Source of the DNA: Deinococcus sp. QL22
Lineage (GTDB): Bacteria; Deinococcota; Deinococci; Deinococcales; Deinococcaceae
Assembly: GCF_023370075.1 (NCBI RefSeq)
Contig: NZ_CP097149.1
Span: 1,820,001-1,884,000 of the forward strand
Direction: 5' to 3'
DNA: 64,000 bases
The notes below the pieces were generated by a model that worked only from the letters and a program-made list of their open reading frames with translations, was not told the DNA's origin and searched no databases. This document shows, in pieces, positions 11,494-21,593 of this stretch. Position numbers and translations under genes: made by a program. The first letter of the stretch is position 1, and each line of letters begins with the position of its first letter.

Positions 11494-12369
11494 TCACTCC
11501 ACCGCCTCCCCCCGCTGCATCTTCACGGCCCGCACCAGATTTTGGTACATCAGGGCGCTGGTCAGTGGGCCGACGCCGCCCGGCACAGGGGTGAAGGCCC
11601 GCACCACATCGGCCACTTCGGGCGCGGCGTCCCCGACCACGCCGTTGGGGGTCACGTTAATTCCCGCGTCCACCACCACATGATGAGGCTGCACCTGCTG
11701 GGGCCGCAGCAATCCGGGCTTGCCCACCGCAATCACTACGGCGTCTTGCGGGGCCAGCACCGCCGCCAGGTCGCGGGTATGTTCGGTGCACACGGTCACG
11801 GTCATGCCCCGGTTGCCCAGCATCCATGTCAGCGGGCGGCCCACAGTGCGCCCCGGCCCGATCACGGCCACGCGCAGACCGCGCAGGTCGTCGCCCAGTA
11901 CCGAGCGCAGCAGGAAGCGCACCGAACGCGGCGTGGGCGGCAAAATGGCTTCCTGTTCGCGGCCCGCCGTCACGAGGGCGAGGTTGGCGGGCGTCAGACC
12001 TTCCACGTCTTTGCGGTGGGCCAGATGCAGCAGGCTCAGGTCAGGGTCTAGCCCTGCTGCCAGCGGCAATTCCAGCACGATGCCCTGCACGTCTTCCTGC
12101 TCGGACAATGCCCGGAGTTCGGCATTCAGGGCGTCTTGCGTCAGCTTTGGCCCCAGCTCTGCGCCCAGGTCGCGCACCGTAAAACGCACGCCGAGTTGCC
12201 CGGCCCGCCGCGCCTTGCTCTGCACATACACCCGCGAGGCCGGGTCGTCAGAGGCCAGCACACTGACCAGATGGGGCTGGAATCCTTCTTGCTGCCAGAT
12301 GGCTAGGGCTGACTTGACGCCTTCGGTCACGGGGTCGGCCAGCGGTTTGCCGAGGATGAGGGTTGACAT
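11494..12369 (-). CDS. folD: Bifunctional methylenetetrahydrofolate dehydrogenase / methenyl-THF cyclohydrolase
   Basis: 291-residue FolD. It interconverts methylene-, methenyl- and 10-formyl-tetrahydrofolate in one-carbon metabolism. The Y48/K52 catalytic pair is seen in the segment [16 protein letters not shown], the NADP site in [11 protein letters not shown], and the C-terminal motif in [18 protein letters not shown] lies upstream of the ATG. It converges with metX (29-base gap, no strong terminator). The next gene upstream on the same strand is purH, whose enzyme consumes 10-formyl-THF, but 540 bases of repeats separate them. Confidence 0.96.
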   Translation of the reverse strand: MSTLILGKPLADPVTEGVKSALAIWQQEGFQPHLVSVLASDDPASRVYVQSKARRAGQLGVRFTVRDLGAELGPKLTQDALNAELRALSEQEDVQGIVLELPLAAGLDPDLSLLHLAHRKDVEGLTPANLALVTAGREQEAILPPTPRSVRFLLRSVLGDDLRGLRVAVIGPGRTVGRPLTWMLGNRGMTVTVCTEHTRDLAAVLAPQDAVVIAVGKPGLLRPQQVQPHHVVVDAGINVTPNGVVGDAAPEVADVVRAFTPVPGGVGPLTSALMYQNLVRAVKMQRGEAVE

Positions 12370-12909
12370 GTTGGCTCCTTATTTGGGGAATTGGGCGGGA
12401 TTTTTGGGGCCTGTCCCACGCTTTACCCCACCCCCTCTGGTTCGCAGCTTTGCAAGTACCCCACCGGGTAGGGGGAGCGGCGCTCTGCTTCGCAGCTCTG
12501 CGAGTCCGCTGAGGAGGATTGATCTTGTCGCATTCAGACTTGGCGAAATCGTTCATCTGAAGCGGAATTGCCAGTCGTCTTGAAGCTGGAATTGGCCCGC
12601 CCATTGCGTTGACGACGGCCACACAGATGGGGGCGGGGACGGTGTGGGGTGGCGGTGTCGTGGTTTTTGCTCCTCACCCTCGGCTGGTACAGCTCCGCAG
12701 GAGAGGGCGGAGGTTGGGACTCGCAGAGCTTCTTGCTCAGAACGGACTGTCGTCATAAACGGACTCGCATGAGCAAGCCATTCCTCCCCATGAGGACGTC
12801 TGACCGCTGCGCCAGCAGAGGGGGTGAGTGAGCGCCAGCGATTGCCCTCCCGTCATTGCTTAAACCCTCAGGCCCTAGACCCTTAGACCTTCCGCCCCTC
12901 AACCCAAAC
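12370..12909. repeat. 540-bp intergenic region built of dispersed repeat fragments
   Basis: No gene is supported. It contains a copy of the CTCTGCTTCGCAGCTCTGCG family (12480-12512) and a reverse fragment of it near 12715. A reverse fragment of the family reading GGTGAGTGAGCG..GCGATTGCCCT lies at 12823-12848. A CCCTAGACCCTTAGACC arm of the third family lies at 12873-12889. Related sequences occur at 27214-27310 and 55853-56066. The folD ribosome binding site lies at its left end. Confidence 0.6.
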
Positions 12910-14469
12910 TTAGTGCCGGAAGTGGCGTGACCCCGTAAACACCATGCTCAGGCCCAGTTCGTTGGCCGCCGCGATCACTTCCGGGTCACGTTTTGCGCCG
13001 CCCGGTTGTAGGATGCTCAGGACGCCCGCGCCCGCTGCCAGCCGCACCACATCGTCAAACGGGAAGAAGGCTTCCGAGGCCAGCACCGCGCCCACCGCCC
13101 GCTCTCCGGCGTTGGTTACGGCGCGTTCGGCGGCCCAGATGCGGCTTACCGCTCCAGCACCCAGGCCCACAGTGACGCCGCCGCGTGCGAGCACCACCGC
13201 GTTACTGCGGGCGTGTTTGACCACACCCCAGGCAAAGCGCAGGTCGGCCCACTCGGTATCGGTGGGTTGGCGGGCCGTGACCACTTCGGGGCAGAGGTCG
13301 GCCCAGGGGCGGGCGTCGCGCTCCTGCACGGCGAATCCGCCTGCGATGGGGCGCAAGTCCAGCACGCTGACGGCGGAGGTGGGCGCGGCGATCAGCACGC
13401 GCAGGTCGGGCTTTTTGGCCGCGAACCATTCCACGGCTTCAGGCGTCACGTCCGGCGCGATCAGCACTTCCAGAAAAGTACCGCGCATGGCCTGGGCCGC
13501 TGCCAGATCCACTGCACCGCTGACCGCCACCACGCCGCCAAACACGCTCAGCGTATCGGCGTCGCGGGCCTGTTCCCAGGCCGCGTGCACGCTATCAGCC
13601 ACCGCCACGCCGCACGGGTTGCCGTGCTTGACCGCCACGCACACCAGTCGGGGGTCGCCTGCCTCGGTTTCCTGCGCGGCCAGTTCGCCACATAGGGCGT
13701 AAGCCGCGTCGGCATCGGCATAATTGTTGAAGCTCATGGGCTTCCCGGCCACCACGCGGGCATCCAGCACTGGCCCCCGCGCCGCGCCCCAGCGGTAGAT
13801 CGCGCCGGGTTGGTGGGGGTTTTCGCCGTAACGCACCTCGGCCACCCGCGAGAGTTCAAGCGTCAGCGCTTGCGGCAACTGGGTCGGCAGAGTGTCCGAT
13901 GAGCCGTCCAGATAGGCCGTAATCGCCGCGTCGTACTCGCTGGTGTGGCGGTAGGCTTTGGCGGCGAGGCGGCGGCGGTCTGCCTCCGTCACCTCGTCCT
14001 GCAAGGCCAATGCGTAATCTGCCGGATCAACGAGGATCAGCACGCCTGCATAGTTTTTGGCGGCGGCCCGGATCATGGCGGGGCCGCCGATGTCTATGTT
14101 CTCAATCGCCTCGGCAAATTCGGCCCCGCGTGCCACCGTTTCGCGGAAGGGATACAGGTTTACGCACACCAGATCAATCGTGCCGATGCCGTGGGCGTCC
14201 AGCTCGGCCAAATGGCCCGCGTCGCGCCGCGCCAGAATGCCGCCGTGAATGCTGGGATGCAGGGTTTTGACCCGTCCATCCAGAATCTCAGGAAAGCCCG
14301 TGATGTCGCTGACGGCGGTGGCCGCCACGCCCGCCCCCGTGAGGGCCGACAGCGTGCCGCCCGTACTCAGCACCTCCCAACCGCGTTCCACCAGCACCCG
14401 CGCAAAGTCCACCACGCCCGCCTTGTCACTCACCGAAATCAAGGCCCGTTTCTTCGTCTGTCCCGTCAT
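12910..14469 (-). CDS. purH: Bifunctional AICAR transformylase / IMP cyclohydrolase
   Basis: 519-residue PurH, catalysing the last two steps of IMP synthesis. The N-terminal IMP cyclohydrolase (MGS-like) domain covers about 1-200 (ALISVSDKAGVVDFARVL, ITGFPEILDGRVKTLHPSIHGG). The transformylase domain follows, with the KHGNPCGVA motif. The chosen ATG has AGGAGG at a good distance; an in-frame extension further upstream runs through the riboswitch and is rejected. It is controlled by the ZTP riboswitch in its leader. Confidence 0.96.
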   Translation of the reverse strand: MTGQTKKRALISVSDKAGVVDFARVLVERGWEVLSTGGTLSALTGAGVAATAVSDITGFPEILDGRVKTLHPSIHGGILARRDAGHLAELDAHGIGTIDLVCVNLYPFRETVARGAEFAEAIENIDIGGPAMIRAAAKNYAGVLILVDPADYALALQDEVTEADRRRLAAKAYRHTSEYDAAITAYLDGSSDTLPTQLPQALTLELSRVAEVRYGENPHQPGAIYRWGAARGPVLDARVVAGKPMSFNNYADADAAYALCGELAAQETEAGDPRLVCVAVKHGNPCGVAVADSVHAAWEQARDADTLSVFGGVVAVSGAVDLAAAQAMRGTFLEVLIAPDVTPEAVEWFAAKKPDLRVLIAAPTSAVSVLDLRPIAGGFAVQERDARPWADLCPEVVTARQPTDTEWADLRFAWGVVKHARSNAVVLARGGVTVGLGAGAVSRIWAAERAVTNAGERAVGAVLASEAFFPFDDVVRLAAGAGVLSILQPGGAKRDPEVIAAANELGLSMVFTGSRHFRH

Positions 14470-14493
14470 GTCCAGCCTCCTGTTCAAGCGAAA

Positions 14494-14549
14494 GTCGGAC
14501 GCTCCAGCCAGCGGCACAGTCTTAACCGTGCAGCGGTGATGCGTCCGAC
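14494..14549 (-). promoter_or_regulatory. Long-range 9-bp stem between aptamer 3' end and purH ribosome binding site
   Basis: On the minus strand GTCGGACGC (14549-14541) is exactly complementary to GCGTCCGAC (14502-14494), which is followed by TTTCG and then the AGGAGG of purH. A smaller GCAC..GTGC hairpin lies inside the loop. This is a candidate expression platform for the adjacent ZTP aptamer. Confidence 0.5.
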
Positions 14550-14622
14550 CCAGGCGTGCGATCCAGTCTTGCTTGGGCGGCTTCCCCGTGGTAGACCCCA
14601 CGTTCAGCGCCAGTTGCCGCCC
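14541..14622 (-). promoter_or_regulatory. ZTP riboswitch (pfl motif) in the purH leader
   Basis: The minus strand shows GGGCGGC (14622-14616), then AACTGGCG, CGTGGGGTCTACCACGGGGA, closing GCCGCCC (14581-14575), then CGCCTGGGTC. This is the pfl arrangement, with TGGCG of the first domain able to pair with CGCC of the second as a pseudoknot. Riboswitches of this class sense the AICAR derivatives ZMP/ZTP and activate purine or one-carbon genes. AICAR is the substrate of PurH, so the context fits exactly. Confidence 0.85.
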
Positions 14623-14715
14623 GCTGTGGCCGCAGCATACAGGGTGCGGGCGGCGGGGGAGAGGCGGCACGTCCAGACCACTCGGACGAGCCTGCTCCCC
14701 CAATGACCGCTCCAG

Positions 14716-15981
14716 TTACCGTTCCAGCACGCTCACGATTTCGATGTGGCTGGTCTGCGGATAAAAGTCGTGTGGAATGACTGCGCCCAGTTTCCAGCCG
14801 CGCCGGGTCAGGTCGCCCACGTCACGTGCCCACGTAGCCGGGTCGCACGATACGTACACCAAGCGGTCGGCGGTAGAAGCGTGGATATGCTCGCGGGCTT
14901 CGGGTTCCAGTCCGGCACGGGGCGGATCGACCACGATTACATCGGTGCCCAGCTCGCTAAACCGGGCCGCGTCGCCGCTGCGATAGGTCACGTTCTTTTC
15001 TCCACTGAGGGCCACATCCTGACGGCCACGCGACAGGGCTTCGGGCGAGGAATCCAGCACCGTGACCTTGCGGAAGCTGGGTGACAGGTGGCGGCCAATG
15101 GCTCCCGCGCCGCCGTACAAGTCCACGGCATGTTCCCCTTTTCCGGCCAGTTCTGCGGCCTTTATGTAGGCTAGACCCGCCGCTTCGGGGTTTACCTGTG
15201 CGAATCCGGTGGCGCTCACGCTGACCTGTACCAGCCCAAACTGCTCCCGAATCTCGGACTCGCCCGCAATCAGGCGCACGCCCGCGCTGAAGCGTTTTCC
15301 GGCAGGTTGCGCCAACGACACGCCCACCACGCCCGCTTCCATCAGGTGATCGGAGGCCCGCAGGAAGGCCCGCGTCTCGCCCGCGCCGATCACGGCAGCC
15401 ACCACTTCGCCGGTCAGTAGGCTGGCGCGGAAGGCGATTTCGGTGGCGGGGGCCAAGCGTTCGGTGTCCAGCTTGTCCATGATGGCCTGAATCTGCGGCA
15501 TCACGAGGGGGTCAGCGCCTACCACCAGCGGCCCAGTGCCCCGGCGTTCGCGGTAAGCAAACCCTTCCGGCGTCACCAGATACTGCGCCGTGTTGCGGTA
15601 AAACCACTCGCGGGGGCTGGGCACGGTGTCCTGCACGGTGTGGCGCACCTTGGCAATGCGGGTCAGGGCTTCTTCCACAAAGCCGCGCTTGAAAACCAGT
15701 TGCGCGGCATACGACGCGTGGGCAAGGTCGGCGGTGGGCAGCGCGGTGGCTTCTACCCGGTCAGGGCTGGCCCGCAAGACTTCGCGGGTCACACCTTGGC
15801 GCACGCCCCGGCCATCGCGTAGGGCGGCAGTCACTTGCTCACCGGGCAATGCCCCGCGTACCAGCACCACACCGTCGGCGTCGCGGGCCAGTCCCAGCCC
15901 CCCGGCAACTAATTTTTCTATTTCGAGTGTGACCAACCCTGTGTGTGCTGGGGTGGCGGGAGTGTGTGCGGCGTCAGACAT
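14716..15981 (-). CDS. Class I SAM-dependent RNA methyltransferase, TrmA/RlmD (RumA)-like, without Fe-S cysteines
   Basis: 421-residue member of the uracil-5-methyltransferase family: a TRAM-like domain at about 15-75, then a central domain and a Rossmann methyltransferase fold. FAQVN (Q and N of the family motif), [19 protein letters not shown] and [11 protein letters not shown] carry the catalytic set, with nucleophile C379. C379 is the only cysteine in the protein. The CGGCQLQHLSY region of RlmD is here [13 protein letters not shown], so the 4Fe-4S cluster is absent. It probably methylates U in tRNA or rRNA. TACCCT seven bases before the ATG suggests a leaderless message. Confidence 0.85.
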   Translation of the reverse strand: MSDAAHTPATPAHTGLVTLEIEKLVAGGLGLARDADGVVLVRGALPGEQVTAALRDGRGVRQGVTREVLRASPDRVEATALPTADLAHASYAAQLVFKRGFVEEALTRIAKVRHTVQDTVPSPREWFYRNTAQYLVTPEGFAYRERRGTGPLVVGADPLVMPQIQAIMDKLDTERLAPATEIAFRASLLTGEVVAAVIGAGETRAFLRASDHLMEAGVVGVSLAQPAGKRFSAGVRLIAGESEIREQFGLVQVSVSATGFAQVNPEAAGLAYIKAAELAGKGEHAVDLYGGAGAIGRHLSPSFRKVTVLDSSPEALSRGRQDVALSGEKNVTYRSGDAARFSELGTDVIVVDPPRAGLEPEAREHIHASTADRLVYVSCDPATWARDVGDLTRRGWKLGAVIPHDFYPQTSHIEIVSVLER

Positions 15982-16052
15982 AACCTACAGGGTAGCGCAG
16001 GGCGGCGGGGGGAAAAGGGAGCGGGCGAGGAAAGGGTCTGGGAAACGAATAA

Positions 16053-16078
16053 GGGCGGCCCCTTCCCGCTGGCCGCCC
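16053..16078 (-). terminator. Terminator-like hairpin after speA
   Basis: GGGCGGCC and GGCCGCCC form a perfect 8-bp stem with a 10-base loop, 20 bases beyond the speA stop. On the minus strand it is followed by TTATTCGTTT, a weak T tract. Confidence 0.55.
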
Positions 16079-16097
16079 TACTCTTGCTCAGTTCTCT

Positions 16098-18026
<1,929 letters not shown>

Positions 18027-18294
18027 GGGGCGTCCTCCTCCAAGAAGTGCAGTGGGGTAGGCTCGCCGTGCGCGGGGTTCGGAGTATCAGACCTGCCGGG
18101 GCAGATGGGCACTCAACGGACGCCGTGCGAAACCGGGGGCATAATACGGCACAGCGCGGCCACAAGTGGGGGGAAGAATGGCATTTGCGGCGGGCTGACA
18201 GGGAGAAGACACAGGGCAGATGCCCGCATACCGGCACCCAGCAAAAAAAAGAGCAAAGCATTCAGCCTCACTCTCTTCTCTTTCAACTCTGTAT

Positions 18295-18371
<77 letters not shown>

Positions 18372-18426
18372 ACTCTTGTTGAGCGAACACTGACCAACCA
18401 ATTCTGGCAGACCAGCGGACAAGAGA

Positions 18427-19026
18427 TTAAGGGCCAGCGGGCGGGAAGTCAAGCGGCGGCACAGGCGGGGTGTCTGAAAGCGCCGCCGCAGACAGCTTAT
18501 ACACGTATTCGTCGCTGACGCTGCCCTTGAAGTGATCGGCTCCCAGAACAAGGTCTGTCTGAACAAAACCCAGCCGCTGCGCCAGTCGCCGCGACGCCGT
18601 ATTGCGCGTGTCCAGGTTCGCCACGAATTCTTCTACGCCCAGCCCAGTATGCAAAAAGCCCAGCATGGCCCGCATCGCCTCTGCCGCGTGGCCTTTGCCC
18701 CACGCTTCCGGCGCGAACACGTAGGCCACATCTGCCGTGCGCTGGGCTACGTGAACGGTGGCCTGCACGGTTCCCAGCACTGTTTTCCCGCTACAGACGA
18801 TCCAGTTCAGCCACAATTCCCGGCCATCCGGCGAGCGGCGAGATTCTTGGTGGGCAAACCGTCGCCGCAGCGCCTCTGCATCGGTGGGTGGAGTGCCGGG
18901 AATGTACAGGTAGATGCGCGGATCGGACAGCGCCGCCAACACTGCGGGTGCTTGGGCCGCCACCTGCGGTTCCAGCCGCAGTGTTGGCGTGGTCAGGAGT
19001 GGGTTGATTTCAATTTCGGCGGACAT
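18427..19026 (-). CDS. GNAT family N-acetyltransferase (RimJ/RimL-like)
   Basis: 199 residues. The acetyl-CoA site is seen in [20 protein letters not shown], followed by [20 protein letters not shown], the standard C-terminal GNAT motif. The opening TPTLRLEPQ is typical of RimJ/RimL-like enzymes that acetylate N-termini or small molecules. The substrate is unknown. It is a single gene upstream of tRNA-Asp on the same strand; TACACT seven bases before the ATG points to a leaderless message. Confidence 0.88.
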   Translation of the reverse strand: MSAEIEINPLLTTPTLRLEPQVAAQAPAVLAALSDPRIYLYIPGTPPTDAEALRRRFAHQESRRSPDGRELWLNWIVCSGKTVLGTVQATVHVAQRTADVAYVFAPEAWGKGHAAEAMRAMLGFLHTGLGVEEFVANLDTRNTASRRLAQRLGFVQTDLVLGADHFKGSVSDEYVYKLSAAALSDTPPVPPLDFPPAGP

Positions 19027-19104
19027 GGCAGGCAGTGTAAAGCCCAGTCTTTGTTCTCAGCCGTGATGCCCCGCGCTCATCCAGAGCCGCCATCATGCTT
19101 GGTG

Positions 19105-19854
19105 ATGAACAGGCCGGGAAAAATAGTGCAGATCGGTATGCTGGCAGGAATGCTGCTGGGATTGTCTTCGTGTGGGCAGGCCGACGCCCTGACCGTGCAG
19201 CGCGTGACTTCGGGTGGAATGCTGTACACGGTAGCTGTGGTGAACTTGGCCCAAGACCGCCTGGAGTTGCACTGGAAGAACCCGGCCACAGGCCAGCCCT
19301 ACCAGACCTTGGACGCCGTGCAGAAGCGGTTGGTGGGGCAGGGCCAGAAGATGCTGTTTGCCACCAACAGCGGCATCTATGCCCCCGGCCCGCGCCCGCT
19401 GGGGCTGCACGTTCAGGGCGGCAACACGTTGGTGCGTCTCAACAATGCCCGCTCTGGCGGCAACTTTGCCCTGCTGCCCAACGGCGTGTTCTGGGTCAAG
19501 GGCACCCGCGCAGGCGTGACCGAAACGCAGGCCTACCGCCGCCAGAATCTGGTTCCCACCTATGCCACGCAGTCGGGGCCGCTGCTGGTGTCGGGCGGCA
19601 AATTGCACCCGGAATTCAACCGCAGCGGTACCAGTTTTAAAACCCGCAGTGGCGTCGGCGTATGCAGCGACGGGCGGGTGCGGTTTGTGGTCAGCGCTGG
19701 CCCGGTCAACTTCTACAGCTTCGCCATTTTTTTCCGCGACGCCCTGAAGTGCCCCGACGCCCTGTATCTGGACGGCAGCATCAGCGCCTACGCCACGCCG
19801 GATGCCAATACGCAACTTGCAGAGTTTGGCGGGATCTGGACGGTTTCGCGGTGA
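19105..19854 (+). CDS. Phosphodiester glycosidase family (DUF2233/NAGPA-like) lipoprotein
   Basis: 249 residues. The N-terminal signal has a lipobox LSSCGQ, so it is probably anchored outside the cytoplasmic membrane. The rest shows the family pattern: [22 protein letters not shown], then [12 protein letters not shown], and [15 protein letters not shown], matching the conserved Asp/Gly residues of the NAGPA domain. The reaction in bacteria is generally unproven. The start is the first ATG of the signal peptide; longer in-frame extensions run through the neighbouring antisense gene and are rejected. It may begin at 19138 instead. Confidence 0.8.
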   Translation: MNRPGKIVQIGMLAGMLLGLSSCGQADALTVQRVTSGGMLYTVAVVNLAQDRLELHWKNPATGQPYQTLDAVQKRLVGQGQKMLFATNSGIYAPGPRPLGLHVQGGNTLVRLNNARSGGNFALLPNGVFWVKGTRAGVTETQAYRRQNLVPTYATQSGPLLVSGGKLHPEFNRSGTSFKTRSGVGVCSDGRVRFVVSAGPVNFYSFAIFFRDALKCPDALYLDGSISAYATPDANTQLAEFGGIWTVSR

Positions 19855-19864
19855 GGGAACGGGC

Positions 19865-19970
19865 GTCTAAGGGTCGAGGGGTGACTCATTAAAGTTGGCG
19901 TTTGTTGAGGCTGTGCAGCTGCTGCGTTGGCTGTTGCCGTTCTTAGACGCTTCGCCCCTCGACCCTTAGA
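19865..19970. repeat. Inverted-repeat element, 17-bp perfect arms
   Basis: GTCTAAGGGTCGAGGGG (19865-19881) is the exact reverse complement of 19954-19970. The 72 bases between contain a further TTAGACG unit. It belongs to the TAGACCC-arm family also seen at 41248, 47728, 52571 and 55853. It lies between the DUF2233 gene and the dsRNA-binding protein operon. Confidence 0.75.
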
Positions 19971-20036
19971 CTGCTTCTAGAGTCTCTGCCCCCTCCTGCC
20001 CGGCTTGGCATCTGCACACGCGGTACTCTGAGGCCC

Positions 20037-20525
20037 ATGACCTCCAGCACGCCGCCGACCCCGCCCGGTTCTCATCAGGCCAGCACTGCTGCTCCGGCCA
20101 ATCCCAAAGGCGACCTGATTGCCCGCCTGATCACGCTGGGAGCGGGTGCACCCACGTTTCAGGTGTCGTCCGACGGCCCCGCGCACGAGCGCACCTTCCG
20201 GGTACGGGTGCTGGTGGGCGGGCGAGAACTGGGCGCAGGAGGCGAGGGCCGAAGCAAAAAGGACGCCGAGCGGCTGGCCTCTGAAGCGGCCTTGAGGGTG
20301 CTGGACGGACGGCAGGAGGCGGCCAGCGAGCAGACAACTGAGACAGAAGGCGAGACGGACGAGGAATCGCAGGGCCAGTGGCCGATTTACGCGGCGGTAC
20401 TGGCCGAAGCGTTGGATGTGGCGCTGGATCTGGCCGACGAAGACGCCTCCGTGGACGACGTGCGCCGGGAAGCGGGCCGCCTCTACCGCGACCTTCTGGC
20501 CGATCTGGGACACGGGCCCGAATGA
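20037..20525 (+). CDS. Stand-alone double-stranded RNA-binding domain protein
   Basis: 162 residues. Residues 22-91 form a complete ds[13 protein letters not shown] helix 1, three strands with [12 protein letters not shown], and the helix-2 RNA-contact motif [16 protein letters not shown]. This is the type found at the C-terminus of RNase III, but no RNase III catalytic domain is present. A Glu/Thr linker and an acidic helical tail (111-162) follow. It should bind duplex RNA; the biological role is unknown. TACTCT seven bases before the ATG suggests a leaderless message. Its stop overlaps the start of the next gene (ATGA), so it is coupled to the HAD hydrolase. Confidence 0.85.
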   Translation: MTSSTPPTPPGSHQASTAAPANPKGDLIARLITLGAGAPTFQVSSDGPAHERTFRVRVLVGGRELGAGGEGRSKKDAERLASEAALRVLDGRQEAASEQTTETEGETDEESQGQWPIYAAVLAEALDVALDLADEDASVDDVRREAGRLYRDLLADLGHGPE

Positions 20526-21190
20526 GTCTGACTCTTCCGACCCGTCCGGCAGGCGTGCTGTTCGATATGGACGGCGTGCTGACCGCCAACAATCTGTTCC
20601 ACCGTCAGGCGTGGCAGGAAGTGGCGCTGGAAGTGTTGGGCCTGACTCTGACCGAACACGATCTGGACACCAAAGTAGACGGGGGCCGCAACCCCGAAAT
20701 CATCGAGCGGCTGACCGGAAGCTACCCCGACGACGCCCTGGCCCTGCGCTTTCATGACGCCAAAGAGGGCCGCTACCGCCAACTGGCCGCAGGCGCACTG
20801 ACCGAAGTGGAGGGCCTGAGTGCCTACCTGGACGCGCTGGAGGGGCGCGGCATTCCCTTCGCCCTCGTGACCAGTGCCGACGCCGTGAACGTGGCATTTG
20901 GCATGGAGGCGCTGGGCTTCGGCCCCCGCTTTGGGCCGCGTGTGCTGGGCGAGGACGTGACGCGGGGCAAGCCGCACCCCGAACCCTTTTTGCTAGGTGC
21001 GTCCCGCCTGGGTCTGAATGCCGCCGAGTGTCTTGCCCACGAAGACGCCGTGAATGGTGTGCTGAGCGCGGCGGGCGCGGGCTGTACGGTGGTGGCCCTG
21101 ACCACCACGGCCCCCGCCGAAGCGTTGGTGCGGGCCGGGGCAACCCTCACGGTTCCAGACTTTAGGAACTTTGAGCTGTGGCTTGACTGA
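20522..21190 (+). CDS. HAD superfamily hydrolase (beta-phosphoglucomutase-like)
   Basis: 222 residues. Motif I is [12 protein letters not shown] (nucleophile Asp and acid/base Asp), with a helical cap at about 20-90. Motif II is LVTSAD, motif III the K of RGKPHPEPF, and motif [11 protein letters not shown]. It is a phosphatase or sugar-phosphate mutase of subfamily IA; the substrate is unknown. The ATG overlaps the stop of the dsRNA-binding protein gene, which fixes the start and shows translational coupling. Confidence 0.9.
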   Translation: MSLTLPTRPAGVLFDMDGVLTANNLFHRQAWQEVALEVLGLTLTEHDLDTKVDGGRNPEIIERLTGSYPDDALALRFHDAKEGRYRQLAAGALTEVEGLSAYLDALEGRGIPFALVTSADAVNVAFGMEALGFGPRFGPRVLGEDVTRGKPHPEPFLLGASRLGLNAAECLAHEDAVNGVLSAAGAGCTVVALTTTAPAEALVRAGATLTVPDFRNFELWLD

Positions 21191-21214
21191 CGCCAGAAGA
21201 GATGACACAGCCAC

Positions 21215-21553
21215 ATGAAAGGAGCCGACGCCGAAGCCCGTGCAGCACGGCATTTGCAAGGGCTGGGGCGGGAAGTGGTGGCCCAGAATTACCGCATCCG
21301 GGGCGGCGAAATAGACTTGGTCACGCTGGACGGCCCGGTGCTGGTGTTTACCGAGGTGCGCCACCGCAGCAGCGCACGGTATGGCGGGGCCGCCACCAGT
21401 ATCACGCCGCAGAAGCTGGCCCTGATGTACCGCGCCGCCCAGAGTTACCTGCTGCGCGAACACGGCCGCGAAGATCTGCCCTGCCGCCTGGAAGTGCTGA
21501 CCATAGACGGCTCCGCCGAAACGGGGCTGGTTACGCTGATTCCGGTGGACTAG
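21215..21553 (+). CDS. YraN/UPF0102 family nuclease-like protein
   Basis: 112 residues. The restriction-endonuclease-like core is visible: G(3)[26 protein letters not shown] and VFTEVRHR give the E/D/E-x-K-type pattern with R in place of the lysine, as often in this family. The family resembles Holliday-junction resolvases; its function is not settled. It is the third gene of the dsRBD-HAD-YraN cluster (24 bases after HAD). Confidence 0.85.
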   Translation: MKGADAEARAARHLQGLGREVVAQNYRIRGGEIDLVTLDGPVLVFTEVRHRSSARYGGAATSITPQKLALMYRAAQSYLLREHGREDLPCRLEVLTIDGSAETGLVTLIPVD

Positions 21554-21593
21554 GGGCGTGAGGCAGAGGCTTGCTCATCACTCCCCCTAACCT

